This document shows, in pieces, positions 7,369 through 13,976 of a stretch of 18,932 bases of DNA. The notes below the pieces were generated by a model. That model was not told the origin of the DNA. It ran no database searches and worked only from the letters and a program-made list of their open reading frames with translations. The stretch's first letter is position 1, and each line of letters opens with the position of its first letter. This stretch comes from Candidatus Poseidoniaceae archaeon. GTDB lineage: Archaea > Thermoplasmatota > Poseidoniia > Poseidoniales > Poseidoniaceae. The position numbers were made by a program, and so were the translations under genes. The stretch lies in NCBI GenBank assembly GCA_022451765.1, contig JAKUNY010000017.1, positions 1 to 18,932 on the forward strand, given 5' to 3'.

Positions 7369-7713
7369 TTACTCACCACCGAGTGCCCCAAGGATTGAGT
7401 TAAAGAGAATGAATGCGATCCAAAAAACGTATAATTTCAGTGACATATAGGCTCCCTTTCTGCGTGAAAAACGTTCGCTAGGATTACTCCGTGTGAGTAA
7501 CCACGCCACCAAAGGCCATACGACAAGATGGCCAGCCATGACGAATGTGAGGAAAACATAGTCGATGTAATCGAATTCGCTAACGGGAACATCGGTGTTG
7601 ACAAGCATCATTGAAAGAAAAGAACAACCTACTCCAACGAGGATTGGAACGAAGAGCCCAAACCAGTAGCCTTGCGTGTTTTTCTTGGCCCGATTGCTAA
7701 TGAATATCGACAT
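7369..7713 (-). CDS. Small three-TM membrane protein, paralogue of the zinc-ribbon protein
   Basis: This 114-residue protein has about three transmembrane helices (about 16-36, 51-73 and 91-109). The pattern GYWFGLFVP, VVWPLVAWLL, a basic loop (SERFSRRKGAY) and a final helix ending in GG aligns along its whole length with the membrane part of the neighbouring zinc-ribbon protein. It lacks the ribbon itself. ATG 7713 is the only good start. An AT-rich box at 7766-7773 could be its promoter, which would make it the first gene of the small membrane-protein run that ends at 5205. Function unknown. Confidence 0.6.
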   Translation of the reverse strand: MSIFISNRAKKNTQGYWFGLFVPILVGVGCSFLSMMLVNTDVPVSEFDYIDYVFLTFVMAGHLVVWPLVAWLLTRSNPSERFSRRKGAYMSLKLYVFWIAFILFNSILGALGGE

Positions 7714-7915
7714 AATATTCTCAACCTAGGAATCTTTGAGGCTGTTCTGTATCATTGATGTTAGGATTATAAAAATTATGCAAATTGAATAAAACCAGTC
7801 TCTCAATTGTGTTAAATGATACGCAGGCAACCAATTTCGAGGCTAAACACAGAAATAATCGTCCCATTCAAATTGGAAACCGACAGGAAAATACATTGCA
7901 TACAGCGAATTCATC
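7714..7915. other. Intergenic region, the longest gap in the window
   Basis: About 200 bases with no convincing coding frame separate the thioesterase stop (7916) from the 7713 start. It is AT-rich. It contains a candidate promoter for the 7713 gene, and no hairpin terminator or RNA gene was recognised. Confidence 0.6.
7766..7773 (-). promoter_or_regulatory. Candidate TATA box for the small membrane-protein cluster
   Basis: On the minus strand this reads TTTATAAT within a longer T/A run. It lies about 57 bases upstream of ATG 7713. With the usual archaeal spacing of about 25 bases it would place the transcript start near 7744 and give a leader of about 30 bases. Confidence 0.3.
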
Positions 7916-8455
7916 TCATTCCATCGGCTCAGGCCAAGGCCTTGCCTCATTATCCCAACTTGCCCAGCTACGAACCCATGGCTCCATGAACGGGGTTACA
8001 TCATATCCGAGGTCACGCATGACCTCCACCGGAATGGTTGATCCACCCTTGAAACGGATCCCTGCTCGTATGAGTGCAGAGGATTTCACTTCACCCCTTT
8101 GTTCAATGGTCTGTTGGAAATAGTAAAATTTCTCGTCAATGCCGACCATTTTTGTCCGAACCGTTGCTTTCCGAAACGGTGCAAGGCGCTTCCTGTAACG
8201 AATTGTGGAGCCGCCAATGACGAAGGCATACTTGTTCTTTCGAACGTACCGAAACAAACCGATTCGAAAGGAAATATCGTAACGCGCCAGATCACAGAAA
8301 ACGAAATGCCGTCCGTTGTTCACCTCAGGGTATACATCGATATCGCCGAAACCAGGACGAAAATTCCAGCGATATTCCTTTTCAATATCAAACACTTCTT
8401 GTTTACGAAAGAAATTTCCTAGAACCATTTTCACAAGACGATGGTAAGGATACAT
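7916..8455 (-). CDS. THEM6-like acyl-CoA thioesterase (hot-dog fold) family protein
   Basis: This 179-residue protein resembles the thioesterase-like branch that includes THEM6/YbgC-type proteins. It has the pattern FGDIDVYPEVNNGRHFVFCD (in homologues D-x-N-x-H-x-NN-x-RY), then LARYDISFRIGLF. GGSTIRYRKRLAPFRKA, VGIDEKFYYFQQTI and a strand region with SSALIRAG complete the single hot-dog fold. The invariant first Asp and NNGR are present. The likely substrate is an acyl-CoA or other acyl thioester, but this branch is poorly characterised. ATG 8455 was chosen because GGGGGA lies just before it; ATG 8467 four codons upstream is possible. It lies 51 bases after the YdeI-like gene on the same strand. 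Confidence 0.75.
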   Translation of the reverse strand: MYPYHRLVKMVLGNFFRKQEVFDIEKEYRWNFRPGFGDIDVYPEVNNGRHFVFCDLARYDISFRIGLFRYVRKNKYAFVIGGSTIRYRKRLAPFRKATVRTKMVGIDEKFYYFQQTIEQRGEVKSSALIRAGIRFKGGSTIPVEVMRDLGYDVTPFMEPWVRSWASWDNEARPWPEPME

Positions 8456-8506
8456 GCTTCCCCCCATCTGTAGAGAGTACTTATCCCCTCTTATCCTTGA
8501 CCATCG

Positions 8507-8728
8507 CTATTCAAACAGCATTTCGCCTCGCACACAATGGTCAACGACAGCGTCAATCCGCTTGGCTCTGGTCGCTTTACGTCTTGCCTTGCGAATCCAA
8601 TGGACGACGTTTTCCTTGTAGGTTGAGGCTGAGTCAAACCAATACGAACTGGCTCTTGCAATTTGAAGCGCTTCAAGTAATTCCTTTGGTTCTCTCATGC
8701 ATGCTTCCGATTTGGGCCTTCGACGCAT
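8507..8728 (-). CDS. YdeI/OmpD-associated-like small protein
   Basis: The 73-residue product contains the C-terminal module of the YdeI/OmpD-associated family. REPKELLEALQ is followed by an aromatic SSYWFDSASTYKENVVHWI and KARRKATRAKRIDAVVDHCVRGE, which parallels the family pattern of a helix, SYRKEYVxWI and ExRxRRI. Bacterial members are usually longer, with an extra N-terminal DUF1905 or related part, so this is a minimal stand-alone form. The start is ATG 8728, with a TATA-like box 18 bases upstream; ATG 8698, right at the conserved domain with GGAAG before it, is a strong alternative giving 63 residues. Molecular function is unknown. Confidence 0.65.
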   Translation of the reverse strand: MRRRPKSEACMREPKELLEALQIARASSYWFDSASTYKENVVHWIRKARRKATRAKRIDAVVDHCVRGEMLFE

Positions 8729-8746
8729 ATGTAAATTAATTTCATC

Positions 8747-8754
8747 TAAATATA
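8747..8754 (-). promoter_or_regulatory. Candidate TATA box of the YdeI-like gene
   Basis: Read on the minus strand the box is TATATTTA, preceded by ACTTGA. It ends 18 bases before ATG 8728. This spacing suits a leaderless or very short-leader archaeal transcript starting at or near that codon. It also suggests that the YdeI-like gene is transcribed separately from the nadC group upstream. Confidence 0.4.
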
Positions 8755-8808
8755 TCAAGTTTGGTTTTGCATGGCACACAATCAAAAATTGAAGGTGCAA
8801 GATTCGCT

Positions 8809-9429
8809 CTAGATGGTCGAAATAAAGCAGTCGTCATCAACTTCTATCAGCCCGCCAGATGTCAGAAGATGATCGATTGCTTCGTCAATTTCTCCTTCAT
8901 CAATGCCGTGTTGGAGCATGCGCTCAAAAATAATTTCAAGGGTTGCTACCGGCTCTCCCTTCTCAATTTCTCCATCGACAATCATCACCACCAACTGGCA
9001 AGCAACCGCAAGAAGGGGATCATCTACGTAATCGTCTGGAAGAAGTTCAATGAATGCTTCAGCACCATGCGCTTCACCTTCCTGGATTCGTTGCTGTTCG
9101 CCTCGTTGAGACAATCCAGTAAACGTGTTGTCTTCGTCCAACCCAAAGCAATCAAAGATGGACATTTGATGCTCATCCTTGTTGGCTCCATCCGCAGCAA
9201 TTAGGCCTTCAAGATCGTCAAGTCGAAATTTACGTTGTTCCAGAAGCAACCGCTCGCGCTTAAGATCGTGACGTAGCAGTGCCAATGTTTGCTCTGCTTG
9301 TTGGGTCAGCCATCCATCGATGGTCCATTCTGGATCCAATCCGGCCATTACCTCAGCCATACGACGAACCGGTTCTGGAAAAGCGTTGACATCGATTAAC
9401 CCTCGGGTTTCTTGGCCGTCCTCACTCAT
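8809..9429 (-). CDS. Unknown protein with a C-terminal winged-helix-like domain
   Basis: This 206-residue acidic protein is not recognised as a named family. Residues 30-80 are predicted helical and charged (WLTQQAEQTLALLRHDLKRE and on), possibly a coiled coil. A low-complexity acidic region follows. The C-terminal 45 residues (about 160-206) read like a winged helix: a helix, DEGEIDEAIDHLLTSGGLIE, then a hairpin VDDDCFISTI. This is the pattern seen at the C-terminus of archaeal MCM and similar small DNA-binding modules. ATG 9429 was chosen, with GAGG about 8 bases upstream; a TTG at 9489 overlapping the upstream stop is possible. Operon neighbours are CoA and NAD biosynthesis genes. The winged-helix reading is inference. 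Confidence 0.6.
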   Translation of the reverse strand: MSEDGQETRGLIDVNAFPEPVRRMAEVMAGLDPEWTIDGWLTQQAEQTLALLRHDLKRERLLLEQRKFRLDDLEGLIAADGANKDEHQMSIFDCFGLDEDNTFTGLSQRGEQQRIQEGEAHGAEAFIELLPDDYVDDPLLAVACQLVVMIVDGEIEKGEPVATLEIIFERMLQHGIDEGEIDEAIDHLLTSGGLIEVDDDCFISTI

Positions 9430-9485
9430 GAAGAATCCTCGGAGTTGACGGCCTTTGAAGCCTTCCCAATGAAATCGCAAAAGAT

Positions 9486-10244
9486 TCAATCTCTTGCGTC
9501 AGAAAATTTGTTCCTCATTCCATCAACGATTTCGTTGAGTGCATCTTGCAGCGATTGACTGTGGTCGTAAGACTCGGACGTAGGAAGGTCTTGCATCGGC
9601 ATGCTGAGCATGTTTTCCAAACATCGGGACAATTCATCAACAATGGTAATGCTTCCGCGTTGGGATGAGCGGGATAGTGGGTTAAGATCGATGACGATGA
9701 CCGTCTTCCCCATTGCTACAAGGGCTTCACAGCGGTCCCCATCCTCCAACGGAACAAGAAGTACATCTGCCTGAAGGATGCCACTTGATTCGCATTTCGC
9801 TCGGGGCCCCTTCAACCCAGGAATGGTCGCATCAGGGTTTTCGCCAAGAATCTCGACTTCAATTCCAAGTCGTTCTTTCCGTTCATTTAGATCAGAAAGT
9901 AAGGCACGCATCCGCTCTGGAGTTCTGTAAAAGATGTTGACTTCGACCGGACAGTTAAGCTTCTCAGCAAGTTGAAGCACTTCATCACCAGCGAGAGCTA
10001 CGACGTTTCCATTGACCGAGAGAACAGGGTGTTCTGCATGTTGCAGAGATTGCAAAGCAACTTTCGAGGCAAAGTGTGCGCTTGGAATGGTCCGCTCACC
10101 AAGGAGGTAATCGTACGCTTCTCCACGACCGTGAGCAATCATCGCCGAATCTGCGAGCATTCCTTTCTTGGCTGCAACTTCAAGACGGTGGCGCATCAAT
10201 AAGGAACGATAACGCGGGTGCGATGGGTCAGCTGCATGCTTCAC
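9486..10244 (-). CDS. 4-phosphopantoate--beta-alanine ligase (archaeal phosphopantothenate synthetase)
   Basis: This 252-residue enzyme joins 4-phosphopantoate and beta-alanine with ATP to give 4'-phosphopantothenate in the archaeal coenzyme A pathway, where most bacteria use PanC and CoaA. Family hallmarks are HPRYRSLL near the N-terminus, IAHGRGEAYDYLLGE (about 36-50), PVLSVNGNVVALAG and VNIFYRTPERMRAL. IPGLKGPRAK and the stretches DVLLVPLEDGDRCEALVAMGK and IDLNPLSR follow in the expected order. The start is GTG 10244, 12 bases after the nadC stop, preceded by GAAGGTGAT. It probably forms one operon with nadC. The C-terminal 35 residues are a charged extension. Confidence in the family is very high, and it is among the clearest archaeal markers in the window. 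Confidence 0.93.
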   Translation of the reverse strand: MKHAADPSHPRYRSLLMRHRLEVAAKKGMLADSAMIAHGRGEAYDYLLGERTIPSAHFASKVALQSLQHAEHPVLSVNGNVVALAGDEVLQLAEKLNCPVEVNIFYRTPERMRALLSDLNERKERLGIEVEILGENPDATIPGLKGPRAKCESSGILQADVLLVPLEDGDRCEALVAMGKTVIVIDLNPLSRSSQRGSITIVDELSRCLENMLSMPMQDLPTSESYDHSQSLQDALNEIVDGMRNKFSDARD

Positions 10245-10256
10245 GGGATCACCTTC

Positions 10257-11186
10257 CTAATCGATGAGCATGCTCACATCAAGTGGAGCAGTTCCCCGAT
10301 TGATTGCACTGGTCGAGAGAACATCCACGCCGCATTCTCGCCATGCTTCCAAATCTTCGAAAACAATGTTACCACTTGCCTCCAGAACAGCCGCATCACG
10401 AAGGCCCATTTCCGTCAGTTCACGGACCATTTCTTTGCTTCTCTCTGGACCAAAATTGTCCAACATCAACACCAGTTGAGGAACTTGTTCCTCGTCTTGT
10501 CGTTGCTTCCATGTCGTTGCTGCAACAATTGCATCTTTCTCGCTGGTTACTTCCAATTCAAGGAAGGCTCCGCAATCGTTGACATCCATCGTTGAAAGAA
10601 GTTCAACAATCGCTTGCATCCGGGATTCACCGGAAACGGCAAGGTCGTTCTCCTTGATCATTTTCGCGTCGTCCTTGTTGAGTCGGTGGGTAAGACCTCC
10701 TCCAAGGTGAACAGCCCATTTATCGAGCATACCCCAGACGGTTTTCCTTGTTGCTGCAACCTGTCGTGGGGCAATCGTTGCCCAACGAGCTGCATTCGTT
10801 GCAATCCCTGAAAGTTGACCCAAGATGTTGAGAATTGATCGCTCCATTCGCAGGATAGACTCTGAGTCTCCGCTGATTTCGACGATGACATCTCCTTCAC
10901 TGATGCGTCGCCCGTCGCCTGCTTTCCAGGATGTTGAAAGGCTTGGGGCCCAGATTTGCAGCATGTAATCAACGACTGCTGCACCAGCAATTGTGCCATC
11001 CGTTCTTGAAACGACCTGAGCAGTGACTTTCTCACCAAATCCCATGACGGGTCCATCAATGCCATCATCACCGACCACAGCAGTTGTCCAACGATCCATG
11101 CTTGAAGTTAGCAATCGACTTGCACCTTCCTCTGCAGTCCACAGGAGATGGCCACGGTCATGAGGCAACATTGTGCGCTCGCCCAT
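10257..11186 (-). CDS. nadC: Nicotinate-nucleotide pyrophosphorylase (quinolinate phosphoribosyltransferase)
   Basis: This is the NAD-biosynthesis enzyme that converts quinolinate and PRPP to nicotinate mononucleotide, CO2 and diphosphate; it is cytoplasmic and usually a dimer or hexamer. It has the NadC core: ERSILNILGQLSGIAT, ATRKTVWGMLDKWAV, HLGGGLTHRLNKDDAKMIKEND, LELEVTS, LMLDNFGPE and VLEASGNI. The catalytic Lys/Arg/His-rich motifs (TRKT, LGGGxxHR, IKEN) are present. From ATG 11186 it has 309 residues, slightly longer than usual. The first 50 residues lack the common EDLGxGDxT motif and read instead HLLWTAEEGASRLL, a divergent start. A TTG at 11219 is also in frame. It lies upstream of the CoA gene in one operon. 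Confidence 0.93.
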   Translation of the reverse strand: MGERTMLPHDRGHLLWTAEEGASRLLTSSMDRWTTAVVGDDGIDGPVMGFGEKVTAQVVSRTDGTIAGAAVVDYMLQIWAPSLSTSWKAGDGRRISEGDVIVEISGDSESILRMERSILNILGQLSGIATNAARWATIAPRQVAATRKTVWGMLDKWAVHLGGGLTHRLNKDDAKMIKENDLAVSGESRMQAIVELLSTMDVNDCGAFLELEVTSEKDAIVAATTWKQRQDEEQVPQLVLMLDNFGPERSKEMVRELTEMGLRDAAVLEASGNIVFEDLEAWRECGVDVLSTSAINRGTAPLDVSMLID

Positions 11187-11265
11187 GGATGTCGCTAGGC
11201 CTTTGAGGATTTCAAGCAAACTGTTGCCGCGTAGGGGTTGATGAGGAGGACGTTTTCCGGGGTGT

Positions 11266-12345
11266 ATGGCCAGAGTCCTTGTTGTTGGTGCAGGATTGTC
11301 AGGCCTCTCGGTAGCGATGGAGGCATCCGTACGAGGTCATCACGTTGTTGTCCTTGAAAAACGCTCCACGATCGGTGGACGTGCCTCAAGTGAACTCAGA
11401 GACGGTTTCCCAATTGGATATGGCCCTCATTTCTTGCTAAAGAAAGGACCACTTCACCAACTCGTACGGAAGGTGAGCAAGGTCAAACCTTCTGTTTTGC
11501 CGCTGAGGCCTCACCGCCTCGAAATTCTAGGAACAGGAATGATGCAGCCCAGAAAACCAATGAAGGATGCAGCACTCTTTCGGAGGGCCGTCAAAGCACA
11601 CGACCTCGAACATCCATCCATTCAAAACAGCGATTATTTTGCATCCTGGGGCCTCAACAATGAACTTCGTAGTCGAGCGTTGTTGAACAGTAATCTTCTG
11701 GTTATGAAGGAGGGTTGGTCGGGTCTTGTCGGCCGTCTTGCTGTGACGCTTGACGAGGTTGGTATCCCGATTGAAACTGGAGCGAGGGTGGAAAAAATTG
11801 AGAAGCACAAGGTCCACTTAGCAGACGGGCGGCATGTTGAAACAGATGTGATCATCTTGGCATGTGGGTATGGTCAAGCAAAGAAACTCATTCCAGATTT
11901 ACCAGCGGTTTCGTTTGTTACTGCTTCAACCGTTGATGTTGCATTGGATGCAACACCCCTCGGGGAGCGGCATGGCATTCTTGACGTCGAAAGGTCGATG
12001 GCAATCTTTGATTTGAAACAGATTCACCCTGGTATCGCTCCCTCAGGGGCGCTTCTTTCTGCAGTTCATTTCGGTGAAGGGAAGAGTGAAAATCGTCTCG
12101 CTGAATTGAATCAGTTTATGGATTTACGCGCTCCAGGATGGAAATCTCACATCCTTCACGAACGGCAACAAAAGAATGTGAAAATTGCGCCGAAAGGAGG
12201 CCGGGTCGCATGCAACGTTGCTCGCAAGGATGGCATACTGCTTACTGGTGCTTGGGTAGAAAGTGAGCACATTCTCTCCGATGGAGCGGTCGAAGCTTCT
12301 CGAATTACGGCAGAACACATCAACAAAATGCCACTTCAACAATGA
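11266..12345 (+). CDS. FAD-dependent oxidoreductase of the amine oxidase/phytoene desaturase type
   Basis: This 359-residue flavoprotein begins with the dinucleotide-binding motif VVGAGLSGLSVAMEA (GxGxxG, residues 6-20), the VVVLEKR acidic strand end and IGGRAS, typical of the amine oxidase/CrtI superfamily. Near the C-terminus GILLTGAWVESEHILSDGAVEASRIAAE-like sequence (about 325-350) matches the second FAD-binding motif, with Gly-Ala-Val-Glu intact. It is clearly shorter than phytoene desaturases or protoporphyrinogen oxidases (about 450-500), so it may act on a smaller or different substrate. ATG 11266 is preceded by GGGGTG. It is divergent from nadC, with 79 bases between the two chosen starts, and 25 bases upstream of the exonuclease gene. 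The substrate is not deducible. Confidence 0.75.
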   Translation: MARVLVVGAGLSGLSVAMEASVRGHHVVVLEKRSTIGGRASSELRDGFPIGYGPHFLLKKGPLHQLVRKVSKVKPSVLPLRPHRLEILGTGMMQPRKPMKDAALFRRAVKAHDLEHPSIQNSDYFASWGLNNELRSRALLNSNLLVMKEGWSGLVGRLAVTLDEVGIPIETGARVEKIEKHKVHLADGRHVETDVIILACGYGQAKKLIPDLPAVSFVTASTVDVALDATPLGERHGILDVERSMAIFDLKQIHPGIAPSGALLSAVHFGEGKSENRLAELNQFMDLRAPGWKSHILHERQQKNVKIAPKGGRVACNVARKDGILLTGAWVESEHILSDGAVEASRITAEHINKMPLQQ

Positions 12346-12370
12346 AGAACCTCGAACAAGTCCAAGGACC

Positions 12371-13162
12371 ATGCGCATCGTTACATGGAACGTCAACGGT
12401 CTCCGAGCAGCCATCCGTAAAGGCATTGACAACTGGTTCGAAGACGTTGATGCAGAGATCTGGATGTTGCAAGAAACGCGTGTTCTTGAGGAGCAGTTTC
12501 CGAAAGGATGGAACTGGCCAGAAGCGCACCAAGCCATCTTACATCCAGCGGAAAAGAAAGGCTATTCTGGCGTTGCGACCTTGTCAAGTTGCGAGATGAC
12601 CGAACAACAAAGGGGAATGAACGGCATGCTCGACCCCACCGATTCGGAAGGAAGAATCCTCGTTACTCAGCACGGTAAATTGACATGCATCAACACGTAT
12701 CTTCCAAGCGGCTCAAACAAAGATGAACGGCAATTGTTCAAGGAAAAATGGATGGATGAATGGCGAGCATGGCTTCAACCTTATTTGCAACGAGACAGTC
12801 CTGTGTTGGTGGTTGGCGATTTGAACATTGCACACACTGAGGACGATATTTGGAACCCAAAGGGGAATGCAAAGTCAAGCGGCTTCCTCCCCCAAGAGCG
12901 AGAATGGTTTTCAGAACTTCTTGGAGATGGATGGCACGACTTGTTTCGCGAACATGTTGGCGAGGGCGTAAAACTCTACTCATGGTGGTCAAACCGCGGC
13001 CAAGCACGAGCACTCGACCGTGGCTGGCGAATCGACTACATGCTCGGAAATGAAGCGCTCATGCCCTATGTTGAATCCATCCGAATCGACCGCCAAGGCG
13101 GCATCGATATCTCTGATCACGCTCCAGTAATTCTGGAATTAAACGATGCAGTCACATCCTGA
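12371..13162 (+). CDS. xthA: Exodeoxyribonuclease III / AP endonuclease
   Basis: This 263-residue enzyme belongs to the Mg2+-dependent ExoIII family that cuts DNA at abasic sites and degrades 3' ends in base-excision repair. Catalytic motifs are WNVNGLRA (Asn7), MLQET (Glu35), INTYLPSGS, VVGDLNIAH (Asp150 and Asn152), RIDYMLG and the final SDHAPV (Asp249-His250). Length matches the E. coli enzyme. ATG 12371 was chosen because the signature begins immediately; the same frame is open upstream but overlaps the FAD gene and shows no homology. The upstream gap of 25 bases implies co-transcription with the oxidoreductase. The last 11 bases overlap the convergent permease gene. Confidence 0.93.
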   Translation: MRIVTWNVNGLRAAIRKGIDNWFEDVDAEIWMLQETRVLEEQFPKGWNWPEAHQAILHPAEKKGYSGVATLSSCEMTEQQRGMNGMLDPTDSEGRILVTQHGKLTCINTYLPSGSNKDERQLFKEKWMDEWRAWLQPYLQRDSPVLVVGDLNIAHTEDDIWNPKGNAKSSGFLPQEREWFSELLGDGWHDLFREHVGEGVKLYSWWSNRGQARALDRGWRIDYMLGNEALMPYVESIRIDRQGGIDISDHAPVILELNDAVTS

Positions 13163-13907
13163 ATCCTTCAAGAACATACATGATTCCTGAAGCAATGATT
13201 CCGATGGTAATCATCGTAGTAATGTGTGACTTCTTCCACTTCTTGAGCCAACGCTTTCCAAGATGAACCCCAATGATGGCCGATAAAACGGAGCCTGCGA
13301 CAAGCGGGAGGAATTCGATGAGTGCTTCTCCGTCCGAGTACAGATAGACAGGCAAGCGAGAGAGGTCGACGACCAATGCAAGGAGTGCAGCTGTCGCAGC
13401 ATAGGCCGATTTATCCGGTAAACGACGCTGAAGAAACATCGCTCGCAATGCGCCTTGGTGTCCAGTCAATCCTCCCATAAATCCTGAACCAAATCCTCCC
13501 CAACGGTCCTCTGCTTCAGGAAGGCGATAATTGGTCCAGCGCTCTGAAATCGACAGAAGAGGGAGCAGAATTAATGCAAAACCAACAACGATGAGAAGCG
13601 GTTGCGCATCGATGCTTGTACTAAGTGAAGCACCGATTAATGCACCGAGGATCATCGCCCAGCCGTATCGTTTGATGGCCGTAACATCAACATCGGCCTT
13701 GAGCAGTAGAAGTTTCCAACCGTTGTGTGCAGCATGAACAACTGCGACTGCTGCGATTGCTAAGTGGGGCTCAAGCCACAGAAGCATGACGGGTGTAAGC
13801 ATGGTTGCCAGACCGAATCCCGCTGGTACAGTGAGCGCTGCCGCAAGAAGTGTTGCGGCCATGCAGAATACGATGAGCATCACATCCATGAACCGTGAGA
13901 TAACCAT
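13152..13907 (-). CDS. TauE/SafE (TSUP) family membrane permease
   Basis: This 251-residue integral membrane protein has about eight hydrophobic segments in two similar halves. The first half contains AGFGLATMLTPVMLLWLEPHLA, the second GGFGSGFMGGLTGHQGALRA; the small-residue and Gly-Gly-rich turns are typical of the TauE/SafE sulfite/organosulfonate exporter family. Many relatives move sulfite, sulfolactate or other small anions, and the substrate here is unknown. ATG 13907 is listed; the ATG at 13889 sits just before the first membrane helix and fits the position of the AT-rich box at 13921-13930 better. The gene overlaps xthA convergently by 11 bases. Confidence 0.8.
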   Translation of the reverse strand: MVISRFMDVMLIVFCMAATLLAAALTVPAGFGLATMLTPVMLLWLEPHLAIAAVAVVHAAHNGWKLLLLKADVDVTAIKRYGWAMILGALIGASLSTSIDAQPLLIVVGFALILLPLLSISERWTNYRLPEAEDRWGGFGSGFMGGLTGHQGALRAMFLQRRLPDKSAYAATAALLALVVDLSRLPVYLYSDGEALIEFLPLVAGSVLSAIIGVHLGKRWLKKWKKSHITTMITIGIIASGIMYVLEGFRM

Positions 13908-13920
13908 TCAATCATCAACG

Positions 13921-13930
13921 TATCTATATT
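13921..13930. promoter_or_regulatory. AT-rich box between the permease and photolyase genes
   Basis: TATCTATATT on the plus strand and AATATAGATA on the minus strand. For the photolyase it lies about 47 bases before ATG 13977, allowing a leader of about 24 bases that includes GGTGGA. For the permease it lies only 14-23 bases before ATG 13907 but suits a start at ATG 13889. Confidence 0.3.
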
Positions 13931-13976
13931 GCTCATCGAAACACGGGATTAAATCCTCCTCAGGGTGGATTTAGGC

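Noticed and set aside
8761..9204. A 147-codon plus-strand frame
   Set aside because: Shadow of the winged-helix-like gene, with no start signal or family motif.
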